DNA of 64,000 nucleotides from Bettongia penicillata ogilbyi (GCA_023548195.1 JAJHZJ010000220.1:3713204-3777203), one strand, 5' to 3'; shown: positions 47,821 to 60,667, counted from the first letter of the stretch. The notes: generated by a model not told the origin, from the letters alone. Numbers and translations: made by a program.

Positions 47821-48404
47821 TGTGAGTAGTAGTATCTGCCTCACTGGGGACTCAACTGGACAATTCTGATTGGAAAGCACAGTTTTTCTTTTTCTTTCTT
47901 TCTTTCTCTCTCTTTCATACTTTCTCTCTCTCTCTTTCTCTCTCTCTTTCCCTCCCTCCCTCCCTCCCTCCCTCCCTCCCTCCCTTCCCTCCTTCCTTCC
48001 TTCCTTCCTTCCTTCCTTCCTTCCTTCCTTCCTTCCTTCCTTCCTCTTCCTTCCTTCCTTCCTTCCTTCCTTCCCTTCCTTCTCTCTTTCTGTGCCCATA
48101 GAGTTTATCTGCTGGTGCTCTGCCCAAAGGAATATAAATTCTGATTGGTGAAACCCTGCAAGTGGTCTTAGGGTTTACGAGACTAGATTTCTTTGTTAAG
48201 GACCAGGCTTAGATCCAAATCACTCTGGCTTTCATTGATTTGCTAACAATAGGTTATATTGTTCATTATTTGGGCCCTCATGACTCAAAGGGAGTGTAAA
48301 TAGCAATTGTTTCTGTTTTGGCCAGAAACCCTGAGTGTATTCCCCTGACATTTTATTTTTTTTTTAACTAGGTAACTTTGTCTCATTTCTTACCTAGCCC
48401 TATA
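47821..48404 (+). repeat. Module B of composite repeat, with long pyrimidine tract
   Basis: Starts CTGTGAGTAG directly after SINE copy 1 and leads into SINE copy 2. Blocks such as TCTGCCTCACTGGGGACTCA, CTTAGGGTTTACGAGACTAG and TTTGGGCCCTCATGACT recur in the same order at 56376-57100. A (CCCT)n/(CCTT)n tract fills 47880-48090, flanked by a 12-bp direct repeat. Confidence 0.6.
47880..48090. repeat. (CTTT)/(CCCT)/(CCTT)n microsatellite
   Basis: About 210 bases of pure pyrimidine-type units: CTTT/CT, then CCCT (about 47952-47984), then CCTT (to about 48075). Frames across it are Ser/Leu/Pro or Lys/Glu/Gly repeats. Confidence 0.95.
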
Positions 48405-48672
48405 TATTGAATGGCCCTTGCCTCATTCAAACAGAACCATCTTAAAGAATTTAACCTGAAAAGGCCAAGAACTCCCACTGCATCAAGGGACATCTCCAGA
48501 TGTTATGACCTATGTGTTGCCACTGGACCTAAGTGGTTCTGGTGGAGTTAGGATGGTGACTTTGTATAGCCTTCCATCACTTAAATCTAAATCATTGGTA
48601 AATCATGGTATTGCCTTCTTGATATCATGTTCCTCTTTGAGAAGAAAGGACAAACCACAACAATAATAGTCT
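48405..48672 (+). mobile_element. RTE-type SINE copy 2 (module A)
   Basis: Begins TGAATGGCCCTTGCCTCATT (48408), contains GGGACATCTCCAGATGTTAT and GGATGGTGACTTTGTATAGC, and ends GAGAAGAAAGGACAAACCAC plus AACAATAATAG. Same orientation as copies 1 and 3. Confidence 0.6.
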
Positions 48673-48674
48673 TG

Positions 48675-50480
48675 GGAAAAAGAGACCCCATCATGTTAGA
48701 TTTCATAATATTCATAAAAATAAATTTGAATCTAAAGAAAGTATGCTTTAAAATGTTTTTAAAAATAAATGATCCCTTGGTTAAAGACTATGTATGAAAA
48801 GGATAAAAATTTAGGAAGGAAGAAAGGCAAGAAAAAGTCAAATTTTTATAATGTAACTTTAATGAATTCAATGAAGACAGAAAACATCAAACAGTAGAAG
48901 ACTGATATGGAGAATTTATTACAAGATGGCCGTAGGAAGGTTCATGATTATGACCAATCCTCTTTGCCTCAAAATACCAGGAAATTCACCAAATCATTCA
49001 ATCAATTAGCAAGCATTTATGAAGTCATTATTTTGTTCCATGAGTACAAAAATATGGAAAATTAATGAAAAGGAAAGACAAATCCTAAGGAAATCCCCAT
49101 AGTAAAAAAATCATAATATATTGGTAAGTAATTTAAAAAAATGTCTCCTTAAAATGAAGAGGCATCAAAAACTGTGAGTAAAAACCTACTGAATGAGTTA
49201 GAATAGTAAGTCAATGACAACACATATATGTATGAAAAAATGCTTAAATCGAATATAAAAATTATCAAAGTGACTCAATACGTATGTGTGTATGTGTGCG
49301 TGCATGTGTTTGAGCTAAAGAAATATATGAGCAACAAAAATGAGGCTAGGTTTGTAGTGCAGCCAGTATTATAACATACGTTTTAATTCCTTAGGTAAGA
49401 TACTTTGAAGGTGCAGTAAACTTATTTTACTGGTTAAAGCTTACTGTTTCTTCTTCAGTCATGCAGTGGTTAACACCTCTCAGATTCCACTCATGTGAAT
49501 AGGAAGTTATTGAAGAGTTCAGTTGATGGAAGCCATGAATATTTGCAGGATTTTTTTTTCTCAGCCTAACTCATGTTGGAATTTTGAAAAGCATGCAAAA
49601 CTTTTTCTAAAAATTATGAAAAATATCAGGCAGCATACACAATTTTCAACCAATTTAACAGACACTTTAATAGTATTGCTTTAAAATCCATAGAACAGGT
49701 TAGAACGTCTGTCAGGTTTCACAAGGGAGGATAACAGTAGAGTCTTATGCTGGGCCATATGAATCACCATTTTTTTTTTTTAAATTAAGATGGTACCAAA
49801 AAAAAAAAGAAGAAGAAGGACCTGAATACTCTGTGATAAGAATTTTTACAGAAATGAACACAGATCAATGACAGAGAAGGAATCATTTTTAAGTTATTGA
49901 GGGCCTGATTTTCAAAAGTGGAGGGAGTTCAATAACTGTTAAATGAAAAACTGTACCTAATGCAAGTTTTCTCTATTTTCACTCCAGCTGCTATGAGAAA
50001 TGTAGCAACTTATGCAAAAGACTACAATCAAAAGAGAATAATGAAAACATTGCAGAATCACATGGTATATCCAGAAATATGATTGCCAAGACTCAAGGTC
50101 ATACAACCAAATGTGTATATGTGTATGCAAACATGTGTAATATATGTGTGTGTGATATGTATATGTGTACATATCCATATATGTACAGTGTCCCAGAAAA
50201 CATTGTATTGGTTTAAGCAAAACTTAAACTGATGGAGCATATGAATGATAATGTAAAGTCAATCTCATACTAAACAATAATCATAATGTGTCCCCAGGAA
50301 GGCTCATCATCTGTAAACTAATCATGCTGTAAGACCATGTTATCTTTGGTACCTTGAGTACCCTCTGCCCCTCTGATTGGATGGCTGGAAAGAAGAGCAA
50401 ATAACTCTTCTCAAAACCTCCATTTAAAGAGGGCTTTTATGTCAGTCATCTCTTTATTTCCTCCTAGCTATACCCTTTTC
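48675..50480. other. AT-rich spacer with a SINE fragment
   Basis: No gene seen. At 49000-49095 a MAR1-like SINE head is recognisable (CAATCAATTAGCAAGCATTTATGAAG). An A run with AAG units lies at 49796-49818 and a TATG/TGTA tract at 50115-50195. Confidence 0.45.
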
Positions 50481-50484
50481 TAGC

Positions 50485-50650
50485 ATGTCACACCCTGGTT
50501 ATGTTCCCCCTTCCTTAAAACTTCCTTTTGTGTGTCTTCTCCTCCCTTGAATTTTAAGTTGCATGAGATCAGAGACTGTCTATCTTTTTCATATTTATAA
50601 CTCTGATTCTTAGCACAGTGACTGGCATAAGAGTTTCTGGTATAACTGAT
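50485..50650 (+). mobile_element. L2 3'-end fragment
   Basis: GAGATCAGAGACTGTCTATC (50566), then ATTCTTAGCACAGTGACTGGCATAAG (50608) is the characteristic L2 3' segment. Confidence 0.7.
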
Positions 50651-50654
50651 AATG

Positions 50655-52155
50655 ATGGCAACAAAAAAGTGAAATTATCTTTAAAGGACCACTGTAACTC
50701 TCAAGGATGGTAAAACCATATATATACAAAATATCACTATATAATTTATCAGGGTATAAATACACAGATGCTTTAATAAGGACAATGCATTGACTGCCCA
50801 GAAAAAAAAAGCAGGTGAGATGGAGGTGGAGAAATAGCATATCAAAAAAACGAAAAATTCCCTCTTGTCCTATAGGTAAACTTATAGTTAACGATAGACT
50901 GAAGTTACTGAGGATTAATTGTTGAGAAATTGAGAGGAGAGTTAGTAAATGGCACATTCATTCCAACAAAATTATGCAAAGCATTAAGATTTTTAAAATG
51001 TACAAATAGAAAATATTGTCATGAATTATTAAATAAAATAATTAAAATAGGTCACACTCAAACATGTTTTATAGTCTTTTTTAAAAAAATAAGTCCACAT
51101 AGCTTATGATGGCAATATTTAAATATTTTAACCATGCTAACTATAGCAAAGGAATTGTTAGCAAACTTCTTTCAAAAGCTGAATGTTTAATCAGGAAAAA
51201 TAATTTGGCTCTCTTTTGTTTTCAAATCAATGGAAATTTGAATAAAAATATTAAATTTCCTACATGATCAAATTCCCTTTGGAATTAATGTGTGATAATT
51301 CAAGTTTATCAGTGATTAAATTACTAAAGCAATAATACTCCGTTTGAAATTTAATGAAGGTTGATTCTTTTCTGAAAGAGATTGTGATGTTTTTTTAAGA
51401 TTTTTTTCCTTTCTATGTTTTCATTATGAATTTTTTTTCCTTTGGGATAAAAACTGAAATATTTACAAAGTATTACATAGCACATAACAATAATAATTTC
51501 ATACAAAAACCAAGATGTCTTTGGAAGTCTTGCCTAGCATTTTCTGAAGAAGCCAACATTTTGTCACCCATAAATGTTGCATTTCTATCCAGGACATTCA
51601 TTTTAAAGTTTTTGAAAAAAAAAGTACTAATCAACTCTAATGGAACTATTTTATTCACTTTAAGAAACTACCCCAAAAAACATTATAAATAAACAAAGGC
51701 AGTAGAAATACTAAAGATGAATATACCTAACTTTATTTTTAATTAAATTGTTAGGTCCTCCAGGACAAAGTCTGACACATAATATCATTGAATCCATTTC
51801 TTTCTGTGTTGGGCTGAGAAAACTGTCTCACTAGTTTTAGTTTTTCTGCTACAAGAGAAGAAATAAATCATTTATATAACCCAATAACAGGAAGAAATAA
51901 ATTAAGTCAGAAATGGACTTCTGTAGGGAAAAAACAATAATAACAAAAAAGAGAACTAGATGAACTTAAATGTGTAATATATCAATTACTAATGTAACAA
52001 TCCCTATATTACAAAAACTGAATATGAAAAGGAAGGGTATGTGTTCTTATAAACTATGTGATATAAAAAAAGTCTATATACATAAAAAGGGAGAGATATA
52101 GCAGAGAAAGTGGACCAACATATCTAATGAAAATTGATGTAGAAACAGTATATAA
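50655..52155. other. No gene or clear repeat seen
   Basis: AT-rich. The frame at 51426-51692 and its overlapping minus-strand shadow have no recognisable content. Confidence 0.45.
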
Positions 52156-52159
52156 AACT

Positions 52160-53075
52160 ATTTTCCCCAAATTTATTAACTTATTCATTTGAGGTTTCCA
52201 AAATTAACTTCCATAACTTTTACATTTTCTCTTCCTCCCTCCCCAAGAGAGCATGAAATTTTTTATGGTCTCTACACATACGTTCCTATTAAATACATTT
52301 ACATACCAATCATGTTGCATATAAGAATTATAATGAATGGGAGAAGCCATGAGAAAAATCAAAGCATAACAAAGGAAAAAAAGTTGGCTTCATTCTGTGT
52401 TCTGACTCCATAGTCATTTCTCGGGATGTGGACAACATTTTGCATGGTAAGTCTTTTGGAAATATTTTAGGTCCTTGCATTGCTGAGAACAGCTAAGTCT
52501 CTCAAAATTAGTACTTGCAAACTATGACTGTTACTGTGTATAACTGATATAAATAAGTAACTGATAATATAAAGTATACTGTGTATGATCCTGGTTCTGT
52601 TCATTCATTCACCATCAATTCATGTAAGTTTTTCCTGGTTATTCTGAAATCAGCCTATCTGTCGTTTATTACAGCACAATAATATCCCATTACATTCATA
52701 TATTGTAACTTATTCAACCATTCCTGGACTGATGGGCATCCCATCGATTTCCACTTCTTGATTATCTTTATGATCTCTTTGGGATACAGCCCTAGAGGCA
52801 TTATGGCTGGGTCAAAGGGTATGTACATTTTTATAACCCTTTGGATATAATTCCAAATTGCTCTCCTGAATGGTTGGATTAGCCCCCAAGTCCACCAACA
52901 ATGAATTGGTGTTCTAACTTTCCCACATCTCCTCCAACATTTATCATTTTCCTGTTTTGTCCCCTAATGTGTTTATAGTATCAGCTTTTTTACCTAGGTC
53001 ATGTATCCATTTGGACTGGTGTATGGTGTCAGAGGTCATTCTATGCCCAGTTTTCTCAAATATGCCAGTATTCTC
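52160..53075 (-). mobile_element. Antisense L1 3' end
   Basis: The minus strand reads the ORF2 terminus and 3' UTR. Plus-strand landmarks: CATTCTGTGTTCTGACTCCA (52390), GGGATACAGCCCTAGAGGCA (52781), GGTCAAAGGGTATG (about 52811), TTCCAAATTGCTCTCCTGAA (52852) and CATCTCCTCCAACATTTATC (52926). After about 52965 a short further piece (GTCATGTATCCATTTGGACTG) belongs to a more upstream part of ORF2, so an internal deletion lies near there. Confidence 0.8.
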
Positions 53076-53207
53076 AACATAGAGAATAAAACATTTTCAG
53101 AGAGTCAATAAAAGACAATGTTTTTGATTGATGTTGCATATTTTAGAAGGTCTTTTTTAAAAAGCTGTGGGTAAAAGTGTGAGAGACTACATTAATGTCA
53201 GAGAGAT

Positions 53208-53386
53208 GAAAAAAAGAAAAAACAGAAAGTGAAAGAGAAAAAGAAGAAAGAAAGAATTAAAGAAAAAAGAAGGAAGGAAGGAAGGAAGAAGAAAAGAGGG
53301 AGAAGAGGAGGAAAGGAAGGAAAGAAGAAAGGAAAAGAAAGAAGAAAAAGGTAAAAAGAGAAAGAAAGAAAAATAGAGAAAGAGAT
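53208..53386. repeat. GAAA/GGAA purine-rich degenerate microsatellite
   Basis: Nearly uninterrupted A/G sequence of GAAA, GGAA and AAAG units. The minus-strand frame here (Ser/Phe/Leu) is a simple-repeat artefact. Confidence 0.9.
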
Positions 53387-53389
53387 TGG

Positions 53390-54575
53390 CACAGAATAAT
53401 TTTAAAGAAAAGATAGCAAAAATGTCCAGAAAAACCTCAAACCAGCAGGACAGCCTTCAATATTATATATTGGTTTGAGTACATACATATGAAAAAAAGA
53501 AATATTACTGAATGCAGATTTGAAGTTTCATTTGGAACATTTCTCCTTTCTGTTTCTATTTATCTGACTCACTTTGTCTAATATGTATACCCACATATAT
53601 ACATATGTATTTAATAAATATGTGTGTATATATGTGAAAGTTCTCATTCTTTTTACTATTCATTTAGTTCAGAATAATAGAAAAATTCAAAAAAAAAAAA
53701 GAAACAGATATGTTATAAAGAAGATGCTCTTATCTTCTCCATATACCATGTCTCTCATGATTTAACCATACCTATCTCAAGCAGAATATTTTGTTTCTTT
53801 CAGTTGATGTTTAGTTTCTGCAGAGAGCAGAACTTGCACAGTATTTCCAAATAAATTTTTTCAACTGCTCTCTCTACCTCTCAGATTTCAAAACTGAAAT
53901 GTGCATTGCTTATCTGTCCATTAGGAATAAGAGTTCCAGCACAGCTTACTAAGAAGTGTTATCCCTAATATTTATAACTTGCTTTTCCCCCTTGTTGGCT
54001 CCCTAATTTTCAATTGCATACACTGTTATAATTTCTGCCTCTGCTAAATCCTTTACCTTCATTGATGTCCTTGAAAAGATGTGTTTCTTCCTCCTAGTTG
54101 TTGATTATAATGGTGTTTCATTAACATGGATATGTGAGGCAAAGCAATGAGGACTTTTTTTTTACATCTAATGTATAAAGTGTTCAGGAAAAATATTTCC
54201 TAGCTACTTTCCTTCTGAGTTTCATTTCATGCTTTCTTTGTTTTTATTTAAATAGTTTATATTTTTTAAACTCCATACATTGTGTACCCTCTGGCCACAT
54301 CTATATGACAAAGAAAAAATAAAGAATGCAAACAGCTTGAAATGAAATACCTTTCAACCAATATTTGAATTCAGAGAACAGTTTAACTATAATTATAACT
54401 TTGAGTATACATCAACACAAATTGTATGGGAGCACTTTGACCTAGTTTAGTCAAACTAACATTATTCTTGAAGAAAAGAAACTAGATTTGAAGTCCACTT
54501 TGAAAACTTCTTATCATTTGAGCATTGGCCAAATCAAGCTACATTGACAAAAACCCAATTTTCTATTCTGAAAAT
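53390..54575. other. No gene seen
   Basis: AT-rich sequence with a short TATG tract near 53583-53635. Confidence 0.45.
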
Positions 54576-54579
54576 AGTG

Positions 54580-54645
54580 TGTGGACATATATATGTATTT
54601 ATGTGTATATATATGCATGTATTCATACATATATCTGTATACACA

Positions 54646-54686
<41 letters not shown>

Positions 54687-54965
54687 TTTTTTGAAAAATA
54701 GGAACAATACTTGTATTGCCTATACTAGAGATGGTTGTCAAGAAGATAGGTACGTATGTATATATGTATGTGTTTATGTATGCATGTGTATGTGTATACA
54801 CATATATACATGCAGATAATACATATATGTCTGTAGATTTTATATATTTATGTTGCACATATTTGCAGTGCATATATGTGTATTTTATGTACAGATGTCA
54901 TGTATGCATGCACATATATGCATATATACATTTCTGTAACTGTATGTATATAGATATATGCTGAT
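54580..54965. repeat. TA/TATG/CATA microsatellite field
   Basis: Includes a pure AT run at 54650-54684 and long alternating TATG/CATA flanks. The Tyr/Ile/Cys-rich frames on both strands are artefacts. Confidence 0.9.
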
Positions 54966-54973
54966 AGTTGTAT

Positions 54974-54985
54974 AGATAGATAGAC

Positions 54986-55045
<60 letters not shown>

Positions 55046-55048
55046 GAA
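54974..55048. repeat. (GATA)n tetranucleotide array
   Basis: About 18 GATA units, one of them GACA near the start, pure over the last 15 or so. Likely to vary in length between individuals. Confidence 0.95.
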
Positions 55049-55059
55049 TGGATAGATAT

Positions 55060-56325
55060 GGAAAAAGTATGAGAGTATTTAAAGGTCAGTTCTTCTGTAT
55101 CACAAAAAGATTGTATTTAGTCATGTATATAAAATGTGTAAATAATAATAATTCAAATGTAGATGCCTTGATCAGGCTGGATACTCCTCCCTTCACCAAT
55201 ACAGACTATAATATACTGCACAGCACTGTAGAAATCCTCCTGAGTTGCTGTGACAGAAACCATTCACCATATGGTTACAAAATCTCTGGTGAAGGATGAG
55301 TATACCCATAATTATCCAGGTTAATCCTCAGACAAGAGACACAGTCTATCACTGAGTTTGTATACTAATGCTCTCTATCCTGATAGGGCAGGATCAAACT
55401 AGTGTGTTAGTGGCAAAGACTTGTAGAATCCAAGGATCTCTCCATGTCTTATTGAAACAATGGAGTGTAACTATGCTGCAGAATTGTCATGTATGTAGAA
55501 TTTAAGGTATACACTGGGTTTTTATTGCCATTTTTCATGTTATCATATCAGCAACAGTAGCTCTAAAAGAAATACTAATAGCTTCACTTTATTGCTAAGT
55601 AAACTGAGACTCCCAGAGTGTTAAAATGATTTGACCAATAAAACATACCTGGTCAATGACAAAGTCGTAATTCTGCTTCAGGTCTACTCAAGCCACCTCT
55701 GCTGTTCTACAAACAAAAAATCATATAAGTTTGTAGCTAATAATTCTTGTTTAAAGAAATCTGAAGTCAAAATTAATAGTATTAATAGTTGGAATAAATA
55801 AATCTTAGGGAGTCAAAGTTCGGTGAATAAATTGTTATAATTCAATGTTTTTCATTTTCTTTTTAACGCTGTTCCTTGTAGTTTACCTTCTGTCACTAGC
55901 TTTCTTTCCTTCTGAAATCTCTGATTTCATTCCACATCTGTCCTCATTTTCTCAATGCATGGAACTTACTCACTTCCTGTGATACAGCACTGAACAACCT
56001 TGACATACTTTAGACTGGTTAAAAGTCATTTTATATTCTGTCATGCTAAAGGATTAGGAAATCAGTCAGTCAAACACTTTAGTTAAAAGAAATAAAGTCT
56101 CATTTTAAAAAAAAGTCTGTCTATTACTAAGTAAGGGGGAAATAAACAGAAGAGGAAGTAAAGTTTTTTGTTTTGTTTGTATTAGTATGGTTTGGTTTTT
56201 GTTTTGGTGGTACATGGAGTTCCTCCAAATGACATGCATAAAGGAGAAAAATTGTCTAGATTAAAACTTGACAACTTCCTGAGCTATTGGTTTTCTAATT
56301 GGTTCCAAAAAGAATTCACTGTTTT
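55060..56325. other. No gene seen; one MIR fragment
   Basis: At about 55590-55705 a diverged antisense MIR core is recognisable (TAAGTAAACTGAGACTCCCA, then GATTTGACCAATAAAACATA). The rest is unassigned. Confidence 0.45.
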
Positions 56326-56329
56326 TCTG

Positions 56330-56375
56330 ATCTCATGGTCCTTTTCAAAATGAAGGACGAACACAACCTGTGAGT
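56330..56375 (+). mobile_element. 3' tip of a module A SINE
   Basis: CTCATGGTCCTTTTCAAAATG followed by AAGGACGAACACAAC is the last part of the SINE seen at 47555, 48405 and 57105. Only this end is present before module B begins. Confidence 0.5.
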
Positions 56376-57100
<725 letters not shown>

Positions 57101-57104
57101 CTAT

Positions 57105-57378
57105 TCACTGAATGAACATTACCTCACTTTAAGTGAGTACTTGAAAAGGCCTTAGCCTAAAAGATCAAGATCTCTCATGGCACCCTGGGCCATCTCCAGT
57201 CATCCTGATGAATATCTGGTCACTAGATCCAGATGGCTCAGGAGAAGAAAATGAGGCTGGTGACCTTGAACAGCCCTCCCTCCCTCAAAACAAAGTCAAG
57301 AGCAAGCCAGGTCGTCATTGCTCTGATGTTGTGGTTCTCTTCAAAAATGAAGGACAAACACAACAACAATACATAGCA
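57105..57378 (+). mobile_element. RTE-type SINE copy 3 (module A)
   Basis: The best-preserved copy: CTGAATGAACATTACCTCAC at the start, GGGCCATCTCCAGTCATCCT, ATCCAGATGGCTCAGGAGAA and GAGGCTGGTGACCTTGAACA inside, ending AAATGAAGGACAAACACAAC plus AACAA. The open frame across part of it (57208-57402) is not a gene. Confidence 0.65.
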
Positions 57379-57419
57379 GTAGCTATGAATATCTTTACGT
57401 AATATGAGGGCTGAATCAC

Positions 57420-57890
57420 AAAATACAGTAAGCTCTCTTCATTCAAGGCCAAACCAAAGCATCTATTTGAAAAATCAATATTGAGATACTAGAAAGCAAA
57501 ACTTAACACAGTCACAAAAGTATTTGTACATATCACAATCCAGAGAGTATGGATATCTTAAGCGTTCTTTCTGTCCAGCCTCACTTCAAACAAACCTTCC
57601 CACAAGCAAGAGCTCCCAAATGAGTTCCTCTCTCTGCACTTTCCTCTCTTAGTCATCAATTTAATGCATGCAGTTTTCAAACAAAGACTCAGTGCCTGAT
57701 TGGTTTAGAAAAGGAACTTGAAAATATATGTGCCTCAACACTTAATTAGAAAAGCTCAGGTGGCCCAGAGCTTGAATGGCTGTACATCAGGGCTCTATTT
57801 GACTCAGAATATGCCACAACTATAAGCTGGGCCAGAGCTCAAAGCAGCAAGACATCCATGATTGAATTACCTGTGTACTTTTAGACCTGG
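57420..57890 (-). mobile_element. LTR-like fragment, antisense
   Basis: On the minus strand a degenerate signal (ATAGATGCTTTGGTTTGGCC, near 57455) corresponds to AATAAATATTTTGGTTTTG at 25900-25920. Both are followed by a CTTGA..GAAGAG segment and preceded, further upstream, by sequence containing CCATACTC. Upstream U3-like sequence would extend to about 57890. Ends were not found. Confidence 0.35.
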
Positions 57891-57994
57891 GAACATAGCC
57901 CATGTTCCAAGAGAGAAAAGGAACATGTGTTCACATAGGCCAAGTAATGGATAGAAAAGCTCTTATATTTCACTAAATTTACAATATGGGCATA

Positions 57995-58062
57995 CATCCA
58001 TACATATGTATGTATGTGTGTATGTGCATGTATGTGTCTATGTATGTATATATGCACATACA
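57995..58062. repeat. TATG/TGTA-rich tract
   Basis: Short alternating microsatellite. Confidence 0.85.
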
Positions 58063-58264
58063 AACTGTATACCAGTATGTGACACATACTATTACATTCA
58101 TTTGAGGCAAAAATTGATTTCTCACTGTCTATTTCTCCACTTAATTTTTTTAAATAAAAAAAATATTCACTTGGTAGGGGAAAATGGAGTTGTTTATTCT
58201 TACATTCAGAATTGAAGGTGCTATAAAACAAAAATATTGATAAAAATAAGATTTTAAAAGGGAA

Positions 58265-58450
58265 CATTTCACCTTAATTTTTACATAATGCATAGATATT
58301 ACCACAAGCATGATTTTATGAGCTTCTAAGCAATCTTGTGAGGTAGGTGGGGGAAAAATTGCTCCATTTTACAGATGGAGGAGCAGAGATTCAGAGAGGT
58401 TAGTGACTTGCTCACAACCTCATATGGAAAGGCTAAAATTAGGATTGGAA
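58265..58450 (-). mobile_element. MIR SINE fragment, antisense
   Basis: CAATCTTGTGAGGTAGGTGG (58332), TCCATTTTACAGATGGAGGA (58364), CAGAGAGGTTAGTGACTTGC (58392) is the complement of a MIR core. Confidence 0.8.
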
Positions 58451-58477
58451 AGAAACTCTTCAATTGATCTTTTCATG

Positions 58478-58556
58478 TATGTGTGTGTGTGTATACACAT
58501 ATACATGAGTATGTGTGTGTATCTCACATTTATACAAATATATGTGTGTGTATTAC
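58478..58556. repeat. TG/TA-rich microsatellite
   Basis: Compound GT, TACA and GTAT units. Confidence 0.85.
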
Positions 58557-58559
58557 AAC

Positions 58560-60100
58560 ATGAAAGTATATATTACTAAGGATCAAGTGATATCTTTTAA
58601 AATATAAAGTAATGGAGCATAAAAGTCTGTTATAATCCACTGCTATCCATTATCCTATTTGCTTTCATCAATCACAAAGAAGCTACTCAAACTTTAATCT
58701 CAGATGTTCAAGAAAGTATACTCACCTTGAATAAAGGAGGCTTGCAGTGATAATAGCTGGATAATAGCTGTTTAGCTTTCATGGTTCTAAAATCTAAAAA
58801 CCACATTTTTCAAGATTATTGCATGAAGGATGACCATTCAGTTACTGTAATTAGATGCTTGCAATCTGTGATATAAAGGTTGAAAAGAGATTAAGTCTTT
58901 TGAGGTCCAGAAGAAGCTTCCAAATTTAGACTGAGATTACTTGTACTACTTTAGTGAACATAGTGTAAAGATGAAAGATGATTATTATACAGTGGAAATT
59001 GACATATATTTCTTCTTTTTTCAAATAATTGAACTCTGTTCTATTCCTAACTGAAAAAAAATAATTGCTTGTTGGAAACTATTATATGAAAATCCACTAA
59101 AATGCATTTAAGCTATCACCGCAAATGAATGAGTGAATTCATTATAAGCTCTTGTAAATAAGTGCTTTCTTGAGATATAAAAGTTTCATAATGACACTTG
59201 AGTGCATCAAAATCACAGTATTATGTCAGTTTCACCCTTAAAAACATCATCTTTATTAAATGAAGTTTCTTTGGTTTTATTTTCAGTAAATGCATTAATT
59301 AGATTCTCATTGAAGGAACAGGACTGCTTATATGGTTTTTGAATTATAACATTTAGATAACACTGAAATAATAATGAAGCTCACCATGAATTCTTCAGTA
59401 CTAGACGAGACCTTGATATAATGGAACTTTGAATACTTTTGTTTATATATACCTCCAGTGAGAGATATATGAAGATATGGTACAGATAGCCATAACAAGA
59501 GGATAAGGAAAACAACAACATAGAGACAAAAAAAAAATGGTGAAAGATTTAGTAAAAAGAAGGAAATATCTTGTCAATTCAGTCAAAATGGCTGAAGTAT
59601 GGGAGAAAATGAATTCAGCATAAGGAAATCAAGGAAGAATAAATAGGTTGGAAATTTTAGTGAAAACTCAATTTGCCTAAAGGAGCACTGTTGTGTATAT
59701 TTAGGGACATCAAAGGCTTGGTGATTCTTTGCTTTGGCATTTGGAGAATAATGGCTTGACTCAGTTCAAAGGGCCTGGCTTTTAAGTGTTTAGGGGCAAA
59801 GCCTATTTGATTGCATGGTCATGGTCATAACAATATGCCTTGTTATGGCATCAGGAGGAAGACAGATGTTGTACAAGTGAAAAGAAGAGATTAGCTCTCT
59901 TTGCTACAAACTATCCTTTGAGGCAAACAATGTACTCTAGTTTCTAGACTCCTCGTATGGAAGGAAAGCAAAAGGTTTAGTCTCTCCCCATCCCTCACAC
60001 ACTTGACTCCTGCTGCCAAGTAGAATGTGGAATCAACTAGATACACTCATGCTTTATGCTTTGTTTTCTTTTTTAAGTAAAAGGCCTAATATCTACCTCA
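58560..60100. other. No gene seen
   Basis: AT-rich. The right part (about 59690-60100) has a somewhat higher GC content and leads into the duplicated segment, but no family was recognised. Confidence 0.4.
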
Positions 60101-60105
60101 AACTG

Positions 60106-60228
60106 GATGTGTACAGGATTAGAGGCAACTTCATGAATACAAGAGGAATGGGTTCCTTGCATCTTTTAGGAGGAACAGCTGGTTTATGGCAGAAGCTGGA
60201 TGGTGCCAGAAAATGTTCTACATCAGAG
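60106..60228 (+). repeat. Unassigned ~120-bp repeat, copy 1
   Basis: Shares blocks TACAAGAGGAA, GGTTCCTTGCATCTTTT, ACAGCTGGT and TGGATGGTGCCAGA with 62051-62170 in the same order and orientation. No known element was recognised. Confidence 0.7.
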
Positions 60229-60410
60229 AGGATAGACTCTGACGAGAGTATTACCCAATTCTCTTGGCTATTTTATCAGAACATATATAATGGGAACTGT
60301 TGGACACTACTGGCCTGAGACAAAATATTTAATAGCAATTCTGAAAATGGTTTTCTGTTTTGAGGAGATTTAATGATTAACCTCCCAGACAATTTTTAAA
60401 AATTTATTTT

Positions 60411-60667
60411 TGTTCAGTCATTTTCAGGTATTTCTGAATCTTTGTGAACCCACTTTTCTGGGGTTTTATTTGGCAATGAAACTGGAGTGGTTTGCCATTT
60501 CCTTCTCCAGTTCAATTTACAGATTAAGAAAGTAAGAAAAACAGGGTTAAGTGATTTGCCCAGAGTCACAAAGTTAGTAAGTGTCTAAGGCCAGAATTGA
60601 ACTCAGAAAGAGGAGTGTTTCTGATTCCTGGCCCAGCACTCTATCCACTGTACCAGCTAGCTGTCCC
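60411..60667 (-). mobile_element. Marsupial tRNA-related SINE, antisense
   Basis: Plus-strand blocks TTTGTGAACCCACTTTTCTG, ACTGGAGTGGTTTGCCATTT (60481), CCTTCTCCAGTTCAATTTAC, GTGATTTGCCCAGAGTCACA (60552), GGCCAGAATTGAACTCAGAA and GCCCAGCACTCTATCCACTG (60632) are the complement of a full-length therian SINE with intact box A side (CAGCTAGCTGTCCC at the 5' end). It is one of the better-preserved SINEs here. Confidence 0.85.

Noticed and set aside
47761..48151. Open frames of 93-112 codons rich in Ser/Leu/Pro or Lys/Glu/Gly
   Set aside because: Simple-repeat artefacts of the CCCT/CCTT tract; the ends run into SINE sequence.
54974..55048. Regular spacing reminiscent of a CRISPR array
   Set aside because: It is a continuous 4-bp GATA repeat with no spacers.
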